Positions 1 to 7,835 are shown, counted from the first letter of the stretch. The stretch is 23,198 nucleotides of DNA from Symbiodinium natans (GCA_905221605.1 CAJNDS010002229.1:250001-273198); one strand, 5' to 3'. Notes: a model not told the origin generated them from the letters alone. Made by a program: numbers and translations.

Positions 1-45
1 AAAACCTAAACCCAAACCCTAAACCCTAAACCCTAAACCCCTCAA
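1..45. repeat. CCCTAAA telomere-like array at left edge
   Basis: Short run of CCCTAAA units with slight degeneration, followed directly by unique sequence. The unit matches the plant-type telomere heptamer also reported for dinoflagellates. The same repeat occurs internally throughout the window, so this edge need not be a real chromosome end. Confidence 0.85.
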
Positions 46-493
46 GGAAGAGTTGTTTGGTTTTTTGGAGGGTTCCAGCCCAGAAACTCCTCCTAAAGCC
101 TTTTGAATGAAGGGTTTGGGGCCGGTTGAGGATTGGCGGCTCTTCATGGGCTTTAGGGATTAGGGTTTAGGGTTTAGGGATAGGGTTCAGGGTTTAGGAT
201 TTCTTTGCTGGATCCTACTTGGAGGTTCATGGGCACCTATAACATGGTGGGGGGTTAGGGTTTAGGGCCTTAGGGTTGAGGGTTGAGGCTTTAAGGATTA
301 GGGTTTAGGGTTTATAGGGTTATCACCCTAGTTATAAGTGTATGTATACCCTACTTCGGGGACTTAGGGGGCTTTATAAAGTACAGTTGTACTTGGGGTT
401 ATAAGTGCCCTTCAACCTCCAAGTATCCTGATTTTGGGGTTCTCCCTTACAGATGTCGAAGCAGAGGTGCGTTTGACGCCCCAAACCGCTCAC
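46..493. repeat. Degenerate telomere-like repeats, no gene recognised
   Basis: Mostly scattered TTTAGGG-like units (around 155-200, 255-315) mixed with unique sequence. One short inverted-repeat element is annotated separately. I see no exon-like island with splice signals here. Confidence 0.5.
325..412 (+). mobile_element. MITE-like element, family D, copy 1
   Basis: An 88-bp unit running from CTAGTTATAAGTGTA through CTTCGGGGACTTAGGG to GTTATAAGTGCCC. A clearly related unit lies at 10086-10172 and a diverged inverted copy at 4696-4767. Its ends are loosely complementary (TTATAAGTGTA against TACAGTTGTA). No coding capacity. The family assignment rests only on similarity between the three copies. 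Confidence 0.45.
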
Positions 494-605
494 CCAAAAA
501 TGGCAAGAGGCCGCCTGTATTGCGGAAACCAGGCCCCCAAGAACTCTTCCATTGCAGAGTAGAAGGTCCTGAGCTTGTCCAGAAAGGCAAGGCGTGGGAG
601 CCCCC
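494..605 (-). CDS. Orphan internal exon, unknown protein
   Basis: I do not recognise the protein. On the minus strand the segment starts after CCTCAG and ends before GTGAGC, giving a canonical GT donor. It encodes about 36 residues in phase 2/2, including LAFLDKLRTFYSAMEEFLG and then AWFPQYRRPLAIF. The composition is clearly protein-like (aromatic and charged) and unlike the surrounding repeats. An in-frame TGA overlaps the donor, so it could also be a terminal exon. It lies downstream of the ankyrin gene, which already has its own stop, so it probably belongs to another minus-strand gene extending out of the window. Confidence 0.5.
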
Positions 606-1523
606 CTGAGGTTCCGGGGGTTTAGGGTTTATGGTTTAGGGTTTAGGGCTTAGGGCTTAGGGGCTTAGGGGCTCAGGGGCTTAGGGGCTTAGGGGGGCGA
701 CCTTAAACAACAAAACGGGAGTCATATTCTGAGCTTCAAGTATGTTCCTTCATTCCGCACGAAGTCATGCTAACCCCATACAGTTCGTGCACAGCTAGGT
801 AGATGTGAAGTACATGAGAGGCCAAGGACGTTGCATGACATGAAACTCTTGTTGAGCAGGAACGCAACATATAAGCCCTAAACCCAAACCCGGAACCACA
901 AACCCTAACCTGAATCCTAAACCCTAATCCTGAAATCCTGCCTCATGTCACCCTTGTTTAAGGGTTTTTCGTTTTGGGGGGCTTAGGTTTCCGAGAAAGC
1001 CCTGAAACCAGAGCCCAACCTGAGCATTACTTGGAGGATCCTCTCAAAGGCTTTTAGGGTTTAGGGATAGGGTGTAGGGTTTTAGGATTTAGGGTTTTAG
1101 GGCTGTATGGCTTAGGCTTTGTAGGTCTTAGGAGTTTAGGGCGTTAGAATTTCCAGGGTGCCAGGATTTAGGGTTTCAGGTTTTGTTATTATCGTGGGTG
1201 ATTGTGTAGCCAGGCTACCCCTCGCGCTCCCAGAATCAAGACCCAAACGCTTAAAACTCTGAGCCCTAAACCCCAAAGCCTTCACATCTCCTTCAATCCT
1301 CAAGCACTTAACCCCACAGCACATCTTTTATTCTAGCAGGCTTGCTTGCTCCTGGACAGAAGACGCGCCGCTCAAGATGGATGGAAGGGCTATTCTGTGA
1401 CTTCCATGGCGAATGTAGGGCTCCAAATACTCGCTAATACTCGTAGTATTTCCTTATGGTCCCTGTATACTTATACTTCAATAACCCCCCGAAACCTTAG
1501 TCTGATCACTGAGGCACCATACA
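606..1523. repeat. Intergenic region with scattered telomere-like repeats
   Basis: Degenerate TTTAGGG/CCCTAAA clusters at about 610-700, 870-935, 1055-1110 and 1135-1180 alternate with unique sequence. No convincing exon was found on either strand. The stretch just before 1523 would be the 3' UTR and downstream flank of the ankyrin gene. I saw no AATAAA-like signal worth annotating. Confidence 0.5.
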
Positions 1524-3422
1524 CTATCCTGCATGGTCGGGCGACACGAGCAGGCTTGCAATCTCATCGTGGCCTTTCCCAGACGCGCACATGAGAGCCG
1601 TCTGATCACGACTGTTCCGCAGATTCTTGTCGGCGCCAGCGTCCAGCAACAGGCGTGTAATCCCAACATGGCCACTGTCGGAAGCGCACAGAAGAGCTGT
1701 CTCGCCACCATAGTTTTGCACATCTTTGTTTGCCCGGGCTTCCAATAGCGCGCGTGCGATCTCCAAATCTCCCTTGAGGGATGCGCAGGTAAGGGCCGTG
1801 CCGCCAGCATGACTCTGCAGATCTGTGTGAGCACTCGCTTCCAACAGCAAGCACACAATCTCAAGGTGGCCCTGGCGCGACGCAGTAATGAGTGCCGTGT
1901 CACCATGGCGGTTCTGCAAGTCCTTGTCGGCACCAGCTTCCAGCAGCAGCCGAGCAGTGTGGCAGAAGCCTTTGCAAGAGGCACGAGTAAGGGCTGTGTC
2001 GCCAATATTGTTCTGCGCGTCAGCGGCGGCTTCGACTGACAGCAAGAGGCGAACGACGTCGGTATGGCCTTGGCCACACGCAAGCATCAAAGCTGTGTCG
2101 CCAGCATCATTGCGCGCCGCCGCGGTGGCCTGAGCTTGCAGCAACATGCGCACGATCTCCACGTGGCCCATGCTGGAAGCGCCTGCAAGGGCGGTGCCAG
2201 CACTCCGCAAGCTTGTGTGAGCCCTGGCTTCCAACAGCAGGCGCACAAGCTCATGATGGCCTTGGCGTGCTGCTTCTGTGAGGGCGGTGTCGCCGAAGGG
2301 ACTCGGCAAGCCCTTGCCATCGTCGGCTTCCAAAAGCAGACGCGCTACGTCACAGTGGCCATGGCGAGATGCGCGAACCAAGGCTTCCTTCATGTCAACA
2401 TCGGCCCGACTTTCCAACAGTAAACGTGTAATCTCAACGTGACCTTTCCCAGACGCGCACACGAGAGCCGTCACGTCCGTCTGACCACGAATGCTCCGCA
2501 GATTCTGGTCGGCCCTGGCTTCCAGCAACAGGCGTGCAATCGCCACATGGCCACTGTCGGATGCACACAGCAGAGCTGTGCCGTCGCCACTTCTAAAGTC
2601 TTTGGTTACCCCTGCTTCCAAGAGCATGCGCACGATCTCGAAGTGCCCCGCGTGGGATGCGCCGACAAGTGCTGTGCCGCCTTGCATGGCCTTGGTAGCC
2701 CAGTAACCATATTATAATAAGGGCACCCCTTTTTTTGGGGGGTTGGCAAAAGAGGGGAAACCACAACCAAACTAAAGGGAGAAAAGGGCACCACTGGGCT
2801 ACCAAGAGGCTGTGTGAGCAACGTTGGCACCGGCTTCCAACAGCAAACGCACAACGTCACGGTGGCCCCGGCGCGATGCAGTAATGAGCGCCGTGTCACC
2901 ACGACGGTTCTTCAAGTTCTTGTGGGCACCAGCTTCCACCAGCAGCTGAGCAATGTGGCAGAAGCCGTGGCGAGAGGCCAGAATAAGTGCTGTGTCGCCA
3001 CGATCGCCTTTCATGTTCATGTCGGCCTCGGCTTCCAGCAACAGGCGAACGATCTCCACCTGGCCATCTAAAGATGCGCACATGAGCGCCGTGAAGCCCG
3101 AGGTGAAGCTTTGCGCGTCCTTGTCCACACCCAGTTGCAACAGATACCGTGCCACGGCGACATGGCCCTCCGAGGCAGCAAAATCGATCAGCTCCTCCGC
3201 AGCTTCGTCCATTCCAGCAGCACACAGCACCAGCTGCACATCCATGGGTACCAGCAGGCTGGTGGTGTCCTCCAAGCAATCCCCGTCGTGAATGATCTGC
3301 TGCGCGCAGACCGGAAAGCCGCATAGCTGGCGGAGGCGATGCTTCAGAGTCTTCACGTCACCCACCTCCTCGATGGCCAAGCTTGCCAGCTCCTCTCCCG
3401 AAGCCCTCCAGACATGCAGCAT
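1524..3422 (-). CDS. Ubiquitin-like / ankyrin-repeat protein (2 exons)
   Basis: Exon 1 is 2811-3422 and exon 2 is 1524-2690. Removing 2691-2810 joins ACA to GCC in frame and gives about 592 residues ending in TAG. Residues 1-67 (starting MLHVWRASGEELA, ending PMDVQLVLC) resemble the ubiquitin-like head common on Symbiodinium-type ankyrin proteins. About 16 ankyrin repeats follow, each with the TALxxAxxxGHxxIVRLLLEA pattern at a period near 33. They run almost to the C-terminus. Such repeats mediate protein-protein contacts; the partner is unknown. I see no signal peptide or membrane segment. The start lies nine bases after a CCCTAG that could serve as a trans-splice acceptor. Repeats 3-7 and 12-16 are near duplicates. 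The in-frame stop inside 2691-2810 means the gene is intact only if that segment is spliced out; otherwise it is an interrupted pseudogene. Restoration of the exact repeat period favours splicing. Confidence 0.85.
2691..2806. mobile_element. Introner-like TIR element acting as an intron
   Basis: A 116-bp element with perfect 14-bp terminal inverted repeats (CTTGGTAGCCCAGT at 2691-2704, its complement at 2793-2806). GGC flanks it at 2688-2690 and 2808-2810, a likely short target duplication. In the gene sense the inferred intron runs 2810 to 2691: it starts GC, ends AAG, is 120 nt long and carries an in-frame TAG. It has no coding capacity. Related copies are at 6321-6456, 14540-14640 and 17899-18018. 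TIR introners with 3-5 bp direct repeats are known from dinoflagellates, and this matches that description. Confidence 0.8.
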
Positions 3423-3435
3423 CGCAACGGACTAG
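3423..3435 (-). promoter_or_regulatory. Possible spliced-leader acceptor in telomere-like repeat
   Basis: Reading the minus strand, a CCCTAAA array ends in CCCTAG, then nine bases (TCCGTTGCG), then the ATG of the ankyrin gene. Dinoflagellate mRNAs generally receive a spliced leader at an upstream AG, and this is the nearest one. The assignment is inference. Confidence 0.35.
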
Positions 3436-3499
3436 GGTTTAGGGTTTAGGGGTTAGGGTTTAGGGTTTAGGATTTAGGGTTTAGGGTTTAGGGTTTAGG
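3434..3499. repeat. TTTAGGG array upstream of the ankyrin gene
   Basis: About nine TTTAGGG-type units with two imperfect ones. The array abuts the start of the ankyrin coding region with no ordinary promoter-like sequence between. Confidence 0.85.
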
Positions 3500-4157
3500 C
3501 CAGTGGAGCTTGGGGCTGTTGAAGTGGGCTCCTTTAGCCGTCAGATTTGGATCTACCTCTTGCCCCCAGAAACGCCCAGAAGCCTCATTGCTCGAGCCTG
3601 CCTATAAGACTTTGTTTATGGGGTTTACGGCCGAGTTCTTGCTTCAAATCGTTTCAAGAACGCCCAGGGAGTCCAACGTACCTTGCAGTGTTGAGTGTCC
3701 CTATGGCTCCCCAGCGCATCTCCGAACCCAAGTTATAAAATGTTCTTAAAGGCCGGGGGGGGTTCAAGGCACCTCCCCTCCATGAACCCCTCTCCCTTAA
3801 GAACCCAAAAATTTGTTAAGCCCCTGGCAGACCTTCGTAGAGCTTGTGGACAGCAGAACCTACCCTGAAAGCAGTGTACAGAGGGCCCCCCCGCAATCTC
3901 TTTTTGGTTGAGCTTCCTTCGGACTTTGAGAATTTGAGGATTTCAGGCTTGTTGGAGTTGCGGCCCGATGGATTCTCCCCATCCCGAACCCAAAGAATCC
4001 CGAAACCCGGCCTCCCCCACACCTTAGCCCTAACGTCCCCCAAAAAACCTAAAACACTGAAGCCCAAAAGCGGCCCATGCCAAAATTCCTGAAGCCCTTT
4101 AATGCCCTAATACCTAACCGAGAGCAGCCCTGAGCTGAACCTCTGGCTAACCCTAAA
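3500..4157. other. Unique sequence, no gene recognised
   Basis: Non-repetitive DNA between two telomere-like arrays. A protein-like island near 3835-3875 on the minus strand (VGSAVHKLYEGLP) follows a GGGTAG and could be an exon of the PAP2-like gene, but it has no diagnostic residues. I searched for the third PAP2 motif (SR-x5-H-x3-D) and did not see it. Confidence 0.35.
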
Positions 4158-4227
4158 CTTAGGGTTTAGGGTTTAGGGTTTAGGGTTTAGGGTTTAGGGT
4201 TTAGGGTTTAGGGTTTAGGGTTTAGGG
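4158..4227. repeat. TTTAGGG array, about 10 units
   Basis: Near-perfect heptamer array ending in GGGAAACTGC. It lies just downstream (minus sense) of the PAP2 motif 2 exon, in its inferred next intron. Confidence 0.95.
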
Positions 4228-4287
4228 AAACTGCAAACCTCGAGGCACCCAAATTCGCTTGAAGCCCCCGCTTGCGCCGGGCCGCGC

Positions 4288-4336
4288 GTGGCCGCTGGGG
4301 TAGGAGTACGAAGACTCTTCGGGAAGGCATGGCCTC
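4288..4336 (-). CDS. PAP2-like phosphatase exon with motif 2 (PSGH)
   Basis: The exon begins after a pyrimidine-rich TTTTTACCCACAG and encodes RPCLPEESSYSYPSGH. SYPSGH is the second signature of the PAP2 / class A non-specific acid phosphatase superfamily. Its histidine acts as the general acid for phosphate ester hydrolysis. The preceding Cys-Leu-Pro-Glu resembles bacterial-type PAP2 enzymes. The phase fits the upstream exon 5339-5397: CC plus G makes a proline codon, giving HPDLP-RPCLPEE. The chosen downstream donor is GC (CAC|GCGCGG) and is less certain. Motif 3, carrying the nucleophilic histidine, was not located. Confidence 0.7.
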
Positions 4337-4480
4337 CTGTGGGTAAAAAGGGGTTCAGGGTTTAGGGTTTAGGGTTTAGGGTTTAGGGTTTAGGGTTTAG
4401 GGTTTAGGGTTTAGGGTTTAGGGTTTAGGGTTTAGGGTTTAGGGAATAGGGTTGAGGCCTCCTGTGGGTAAAAAGGGGTT
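4331..4480. repeat. 12-unit TTTAGGG array bracketed by 25-bp direct repeats
   Basis: The sequence from GGCCTCCTGTGGG to AAAAAGGGGTT occurs at 4331-4355 and again at 4456-4480. Between them is a TTTAGGG array of about 12 units (4361-4444). In minus sense the 25-bp repeat is the pyrimidine tract and CACAG acceptor of the PAP2 motif 2 exon plus its first bases, so the 3' splice site is duplicated around the array. Confidence 0.9.
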
Positions 4481-5338
4481 TAGGGCTTATTCGGGTTTAG
4501 GGTTTTGGGGCTTTTGCCCTTAGGTGTTTCGGGTTTCGGGCTTAGCTTAGGGGAGTTGATGGGTTTAGGTTTTTTTTTTTTTTTTTCCGGGGTTTAGGGC
4601 GAAAGTTTGGGGTTGAGGGCAGGCTATGGCAGGCTCATAGCGTTTATGGGGCTTCTAGAGCTTAGGCTTCTGGAGCCGGGTTCAGGGCACTGGTAGCCCC
4701 AATTACAACTGTATTTTTCAGCCCCCAACGTCCCCTAAGTAGGCTGGAAGTAGACTTACAACTGGGGTTAGGGTTCAGGGGGGTTCAGGGGGGTTCAGGG
4801 TGTAAGGTTCAGAGTTTATGGTTCAGGGGTATAGGGGGTTGCTTATGGCTTATAGGGATCGGTTTTCCAAGGGGTGCCTGGGGTTGTCTCTGGTTTCTGG
4901 GGTTTTGGAGTTCGGGTTTAAGGGCTTTGGGGCAGCAGGTTTCTGGTATTCGGACGCATGGACCTATAGGGTTTCGGAGAGCTTGGTTCAGGGAATACGA
5001 GCATTAGCCTTGAAGGGTATTTGGGGCAGCTTTGATGCGTTTCACCCAAAACACCCTAGACTCTAAACTGCCTATGCGTGTCGTGACAGAGCTTCAAAAG
5101 CCTATAACCTCCACACCACGACACTTGTGATGCCGCCCCACCCCTCCCCCGCAACCCTAAAGTTCTAAAGTTTAGGGCGTAGGGTTTAGAAAAGTCTAGG
5201 GTTTATTGTGCCTTTAAAGTTTAGTTTTTGTAGGGTTTATGGGCTTTATAGGCTTTATAGTGGTTATAGGGTTTGTAGTGTTCAACTGCTTAACTCCCCC
5301 GAACCGCAATGAAGAAGCACCCGCGTCTGAAGCCCAGC
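4481..5338. repeat. Intronic/intergenic region with degenerate telomere-like repeats
   Basis: Contains a run of 18 T at about 4570-4586, three GGGGTTCAGG units near 4770-4800, and scattered TTTAGGG derivatives near 5165-5205. The rest is unique and GT-rich on the plus strand. It is the inferred intron between two PAP2 exons, so a splice-spanned gap of about 1 kb. I see no exon. Confidence 0.45.
4696..4767 (-). mobile_element. MITE-like element, family D, inverted diverged copy
   Basis: The reverse complement (CCCCAGTTGTAAGTCTAC, then CTACTTAGGGGAC, then TACAGTTGTAATTGGGG) follows the same order as 325-412 and 10086-10172. It is shorter and more diverged than those copies. Confidence 0.35.
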
Positions 5339-5397
5339 GGCAGGTCCGGATGCGACTCGTAGGGGCGGGGACGCCGGACTTCCTCCTTGAAGTGGTC
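5339..5397 (-). CDS. PAP2-like phosphatase exon with motif 1 (K-x6-RP)
   Basis: The exon starts after CGCAG and encodes DHFKEEVRRPRPYESHPDL plus two bases. K-EEVRRP-RP fits the first PAP2 motif (KxxxxxxRP), whose lysine and arginine bind phosphate. DHF before it and HPDL after it match bacterial-type PAP2 enzymes (AKDxF...RPRP...HP). The chosen donor is GC (CTGCC|GCTGGG), which gives perfect phase continuity with the motif 2 exon. The plus strand is also open here (EAQRQVRMRLVGAGTPDF) but has no family match. Confidence 0.7.
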
Positions 5398-5510
5398 CTG
5401 CGGTGCTTTAAAGGGGGTTTTTTGGGCCATTTGCGGGGAATGTAGGGGGAACCCTACGAAGCCCTGAGCATCAACCCCTGAACCCCTAAATCCCCCTGCC
5501 TAAACCCTAA

Positions 5511-5665
5511 GTAAACCCTAAACCCTAAACCCTAAGCAGTAAACCCCAAACCCCAAACCCCAAACCCCAAACCCCAAACCCCAAACCCCAAACCCTAAAC
5601 CCTAAACCCTAAACCCTAGCCCTAGAACCCTAAACCCTAGCCCTAGAACCCTAAACTAGACCCTA
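5511..5665. repeat. CCCTAAA / CCCCAAA variant array
   Basis: CCCTAAA units flank a homogeneous block of about seven CCCCAAA units (5541-5589). Two copies of a 22-bp unit mixing CCCTAGCCCTAGAA and CCCTAAA follow. This variant homogenisation is typical of interstitial arrays rather than of telomerase product. Confidence 0.9.
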
Positions 5666-5962
5666 AGCCCGCCTTGAGCGCGTGTATTGGCTTGTAGAAA
5701 GCCACCATGCAGGCAGAGAGCCTTACAGGGTCTGGAGGTTCAAGGGCAGTTCTGGTGGCTCTTAGCAGGGCTAACTTATAAAAGTAGAGCAACTATAGCC
5801 AGACCTGTGTATATCTTAATCCAGGGTGTAGGGTTTAGGGCGCACTTTCTGACCCTAAACCTAAACCGTTAGGTGCTTCTTACGTCTTTAGGGTTAGGGG
5901 TTTAAGGTTTAAGGCCGCTTGCCCCGGGCACCGTTCGCAAGTGGTGCGCCGCCCGGTGGTGC
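5666..5962. other. Unique sequence, no gene recognised
   Basis: Largely non-repetitive with weak TTTAGGG traces near 5828 and 5890. It lies within the inferred PAP2 intron. No exon-like segment with usable splice signals was seen. Confidence 0.35.
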
Positions 5963-6001
5963 ACCCCCGAGATTCCTTAGAATCGTTTTTGCTGACTTCA
6001 C
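5963..6001 (-). CDS. Candidate PAP2-like exon
   Basis: A 13-codon segment after ATGAG encodes VKSAKTILRNLGG. It is followed by GCACC, which would be a GC donor. Its phase (0/0) links LEK of the exon at 6513-6558 to DHF of the exon at 5339-5397. That fills the place where PAP2 enzymes have a helical stretch before motif 1. There is no diagnostic residue, so this rests on position, phase and composition. Confidence 0.4.
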
Positions 6002-6205
6002 CTCATAATCAACGCATGGTCCGGGGCCCCCCCACCCCCCCCCCCCCCGTCTACCCACGGACTAGATCCCCGAACGAAAAGAGTACATCAAGCATCGAAA
6101 CGCCGCCCTGCCATGTGCCTTGGACAGCTTCAAAGTCCAGGGTTTCGGATCTAAACCGGTCAGACACCCCCAAAGCATCTTCCTTCGCCGGCACAAGATC
6201 TTAGA

Positions 6206-6475
6206 GTAGTTGCATGGTCCCTTAATTGGGGGAACCCTTATATACCCCTTATAAACCCTACAACATCACCAAAGGGCCCATACTTCAGAACCCTTTGAAG
6301 AAAGTAAGGGGCCGTACAAACTGGTAGCCCAGTACCCATATTCTAATATGGTACCCTCCTCTGGATTGGTTACTTTATAAGGGAACCTTGAACCCTCCCC
6401 CCCCCCCCCCCGCCGGCAAAAAAAAAGAAGGAAAAGGGTACACCCGGCTTGCCAAGTTAAGGGACCATGTAACTT
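6206..6475. mobile_element. MITE-like element, family B, carrying a nested introner copy
   Basis: 18-bp terminal inverted repeats, AGTTGCATGGTCCCTTAA (6208-6225) and TTAAGGGACCATGTAACT (6457-6474), match at 17 of 18. CTTAGA flanks at 6200-6205 and 6478-6483, a few bases out from each end. The left 120 bp resembles 15292-15415 (shared GGGCCCATACTTCAGAACCC). The right half is a copy of the introner-like family (6321-6456), so one element sits inside the other. Confidence 0.7.
6321..6456. mobile_element. Introner-like TIR element, copy 2 (nested)
   Basis: It starts CTGGTAGCCCAGTACCC and ends ACACCCGGCTTGCCAAG, degenerate versions of the 14-bp TIR at 2691-2806. Internally it shares GGGAACCTTGAACCC with 14540-14640. 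It holds a run of about 15 C. It lies in the inferred PAP2 intron downstream of 6513. Confidence 0.65.
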
Positions 6476-6512
6476 CCCTTAGACGCTCCCCGCCGGGGCG
6501 CGTGGGAGCTAC

Positions 6513-6558
6513 CTTCTCGAGATTGGCACCCAGCGCTGCGTTGTAGGCGAAGATGTTC
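6513..6558 (-). CDS. Candidate PAP2-like exon (N-terminal part)
   Basis: The exon lies between CTTAAG and a GTAGCT donor (GT-AG). It encodes NIFAYNAALGANLEK in phase 1/0. Bacterial-type PAP2 enzymes have a similar xIFxFxxxLGxxF block ahead of motif 1, and the phase joins the next exon. A PPR-like reading (FxYNAALxA) is an alternative. One introner-bearing MITE begins 38 bp downstream in the same intron. Confidence 0.5.
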
Positions 6559-7119
6559 CTTAAGATGTTTTTCGGGAACCCTAGACCTCCAGGGGCTGTA
6601 TCTTGGACCCTTAAGGTTTTACCCTTGGGTTTTGGGTCGGGTTATATAAGGGGAAGCTTTAGGGGGATGGCCTTGTTGTGGCTAAGTGGTGGGCTTCAGA
6701 AACAAGGCAGAAACAGTGTGTGAAACAGCACCCAGGCCAAAAGGCAGACATTTTACGACCCAGAAGTTTAGTTTAAGTGGGATTTTGAGCCTTAGAAGCC
6801 CGAACCCTATAAACCGAAGTCTCCGAAGGCTGTGGGTTGAATCCTTCATGTCAAAATTCAGTTCTAATAAGGAATGATTCGTATCTGATAGTATGACTGA
6901 TGGTCATATTAGGCAGTATTTGGGGTGTCCTGGTGGTCGGGATACACCCAAAGAGCCCAAATACCCATTCAATACGGAAGACACCTTAAATCAAAATCCG
7001 GGTTTAGGGTTTAGGGTTATAAGGATCCCTATATGGCTGAAGGCGTACATTCCCTACTGAAGGGGTATTCGGCTCTTGGGGCTTCCTCAACCCCGACCAG
7101 CCTGGAGCCGGAGCGTTAG
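6559..7119. other. Unique sequence, no gene recognised
   Basis: Mostly non-repetitive with one short TTTAGGG pair near 7000. An imperfect palindrome around 6905-6975 (TATTTGGGGTGTCC against GGACACC-like and AAATACC) hints at another small inverted-repeat element. I found no exon here. Confidence 0.35.
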
Positions 7120-7200
7120 GGGTTTAGGGTTTAGGGCTAGGGTTTAGGGTTCAGGGTTCAGGGTTTAGGGTTTAGGGTTTAGGGTTTAGGGTTTAGGGTT
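7120..7200. repeat. TTTAGGG array with TTCAGGG variants
   Basis: About ten units, of which two are TTCAGGG and one CTAGGG. Confidence 0.9.
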
Positions 7201-7209
7201 ATAGGGCGT

Positions 7210-7345
7210 AGATGCTGTGAAGGTTAGGTTTTGGAACAAGCTCGAAAGCGTCGTGAGGTGCGAAGAGCAGCTTTGGCCCGATTGTGGAAGGCCATCTAAC
7301 ACTTTTCGCCCACCCCACGCCGTCCAAGGCGGCAAAGCCACCCAA
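7210..7345 (-). CDS. Candidate exon(s), unknown protein
   Basis: One minus-strand frame is open for about 45 codons and reads FAALDGVGWAKSVRWPSTIG, then PKLLFAPHDAFELV. A TTAG|ATGGCC inside offers a second reading, AFHNRAKAALRTSRRFRAC. Both look protein-like, neither has a family signature, and the boundaries are unresolved. By position it could precede the PAP2 exons. Confidence 0.3.
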
Positions 7346-7835
7346 ACCTATTCCTTTTAGGGTTTAGGCCTAAACTCAAGCCAACTGCTTTCTTTACATA
7401 AAACTTAGGGAGAAGGACCACGGGCCCAGCCAGGGTCAGTCTCGGCAGCCCAGGGGCCCGGTAGAGGGGCCCAGAGCGGCCCAGTTAAGGAGGCGCAGAG
7501 GAAAAAGTAAAGAGGTCCAGGGTCAGGGGAGGCTAGGCAGGGGCCCAATTCCAGGCTCTGCATGCAGAAACCAGAAGGGCTCTCGAGGGGGTTCAGGGGG
7601 GTTCAGGGGGGGGTGAAGGGGCAGCGGACAGGAGGGGGGCAAGGGGCCCACGCAGGGGCCCAGGGGGCCGGGGACCCAGGGGGCCCTCAAAAAGGGCCCT
7701 TGGGGGAAAAGGGGGGTCCCAGCTTTTTTGAGCACCCGCGGTGAGGGTCTGGGGGCCTTGGGCACCCCCGCCCGAAATGCCAGCGCCACTCAGGGTGAGG
7801 TACCCGGCCCATCGTGGGTGCTACCGACCTCCTGG
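7346..7835. other. G-rich unique region, no gene recognised
   Basis: From about 7560 to 7740 the plus strand is strongly purine/G-rich (GGGG runs with CAGGGGGGTTC units). That explains the long but low-complexity open frames on both strands, rich in Gly on one and Pro on the other. I do not call a gene. Confidence 0.4.

Noticed and set aside
2691-2806. The element simply inactivating the ankyrin gene
   Set aside because: Possible, but excision as GC-AG restores frame and exact repeat period and removes the only stop, which favours an intron.
1478-3326. Many open frames in other frames of the ankyrin gene
   Set aside because: They are shadows produced by the GC-rich, highly repetitive ankyrin codons.
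7523-7789. Overlapping Pro-rich and Gly-rich frames on opposite strands
   Set aside because: Caused by strand-asymmetric G-rich sequence rather than by coding.
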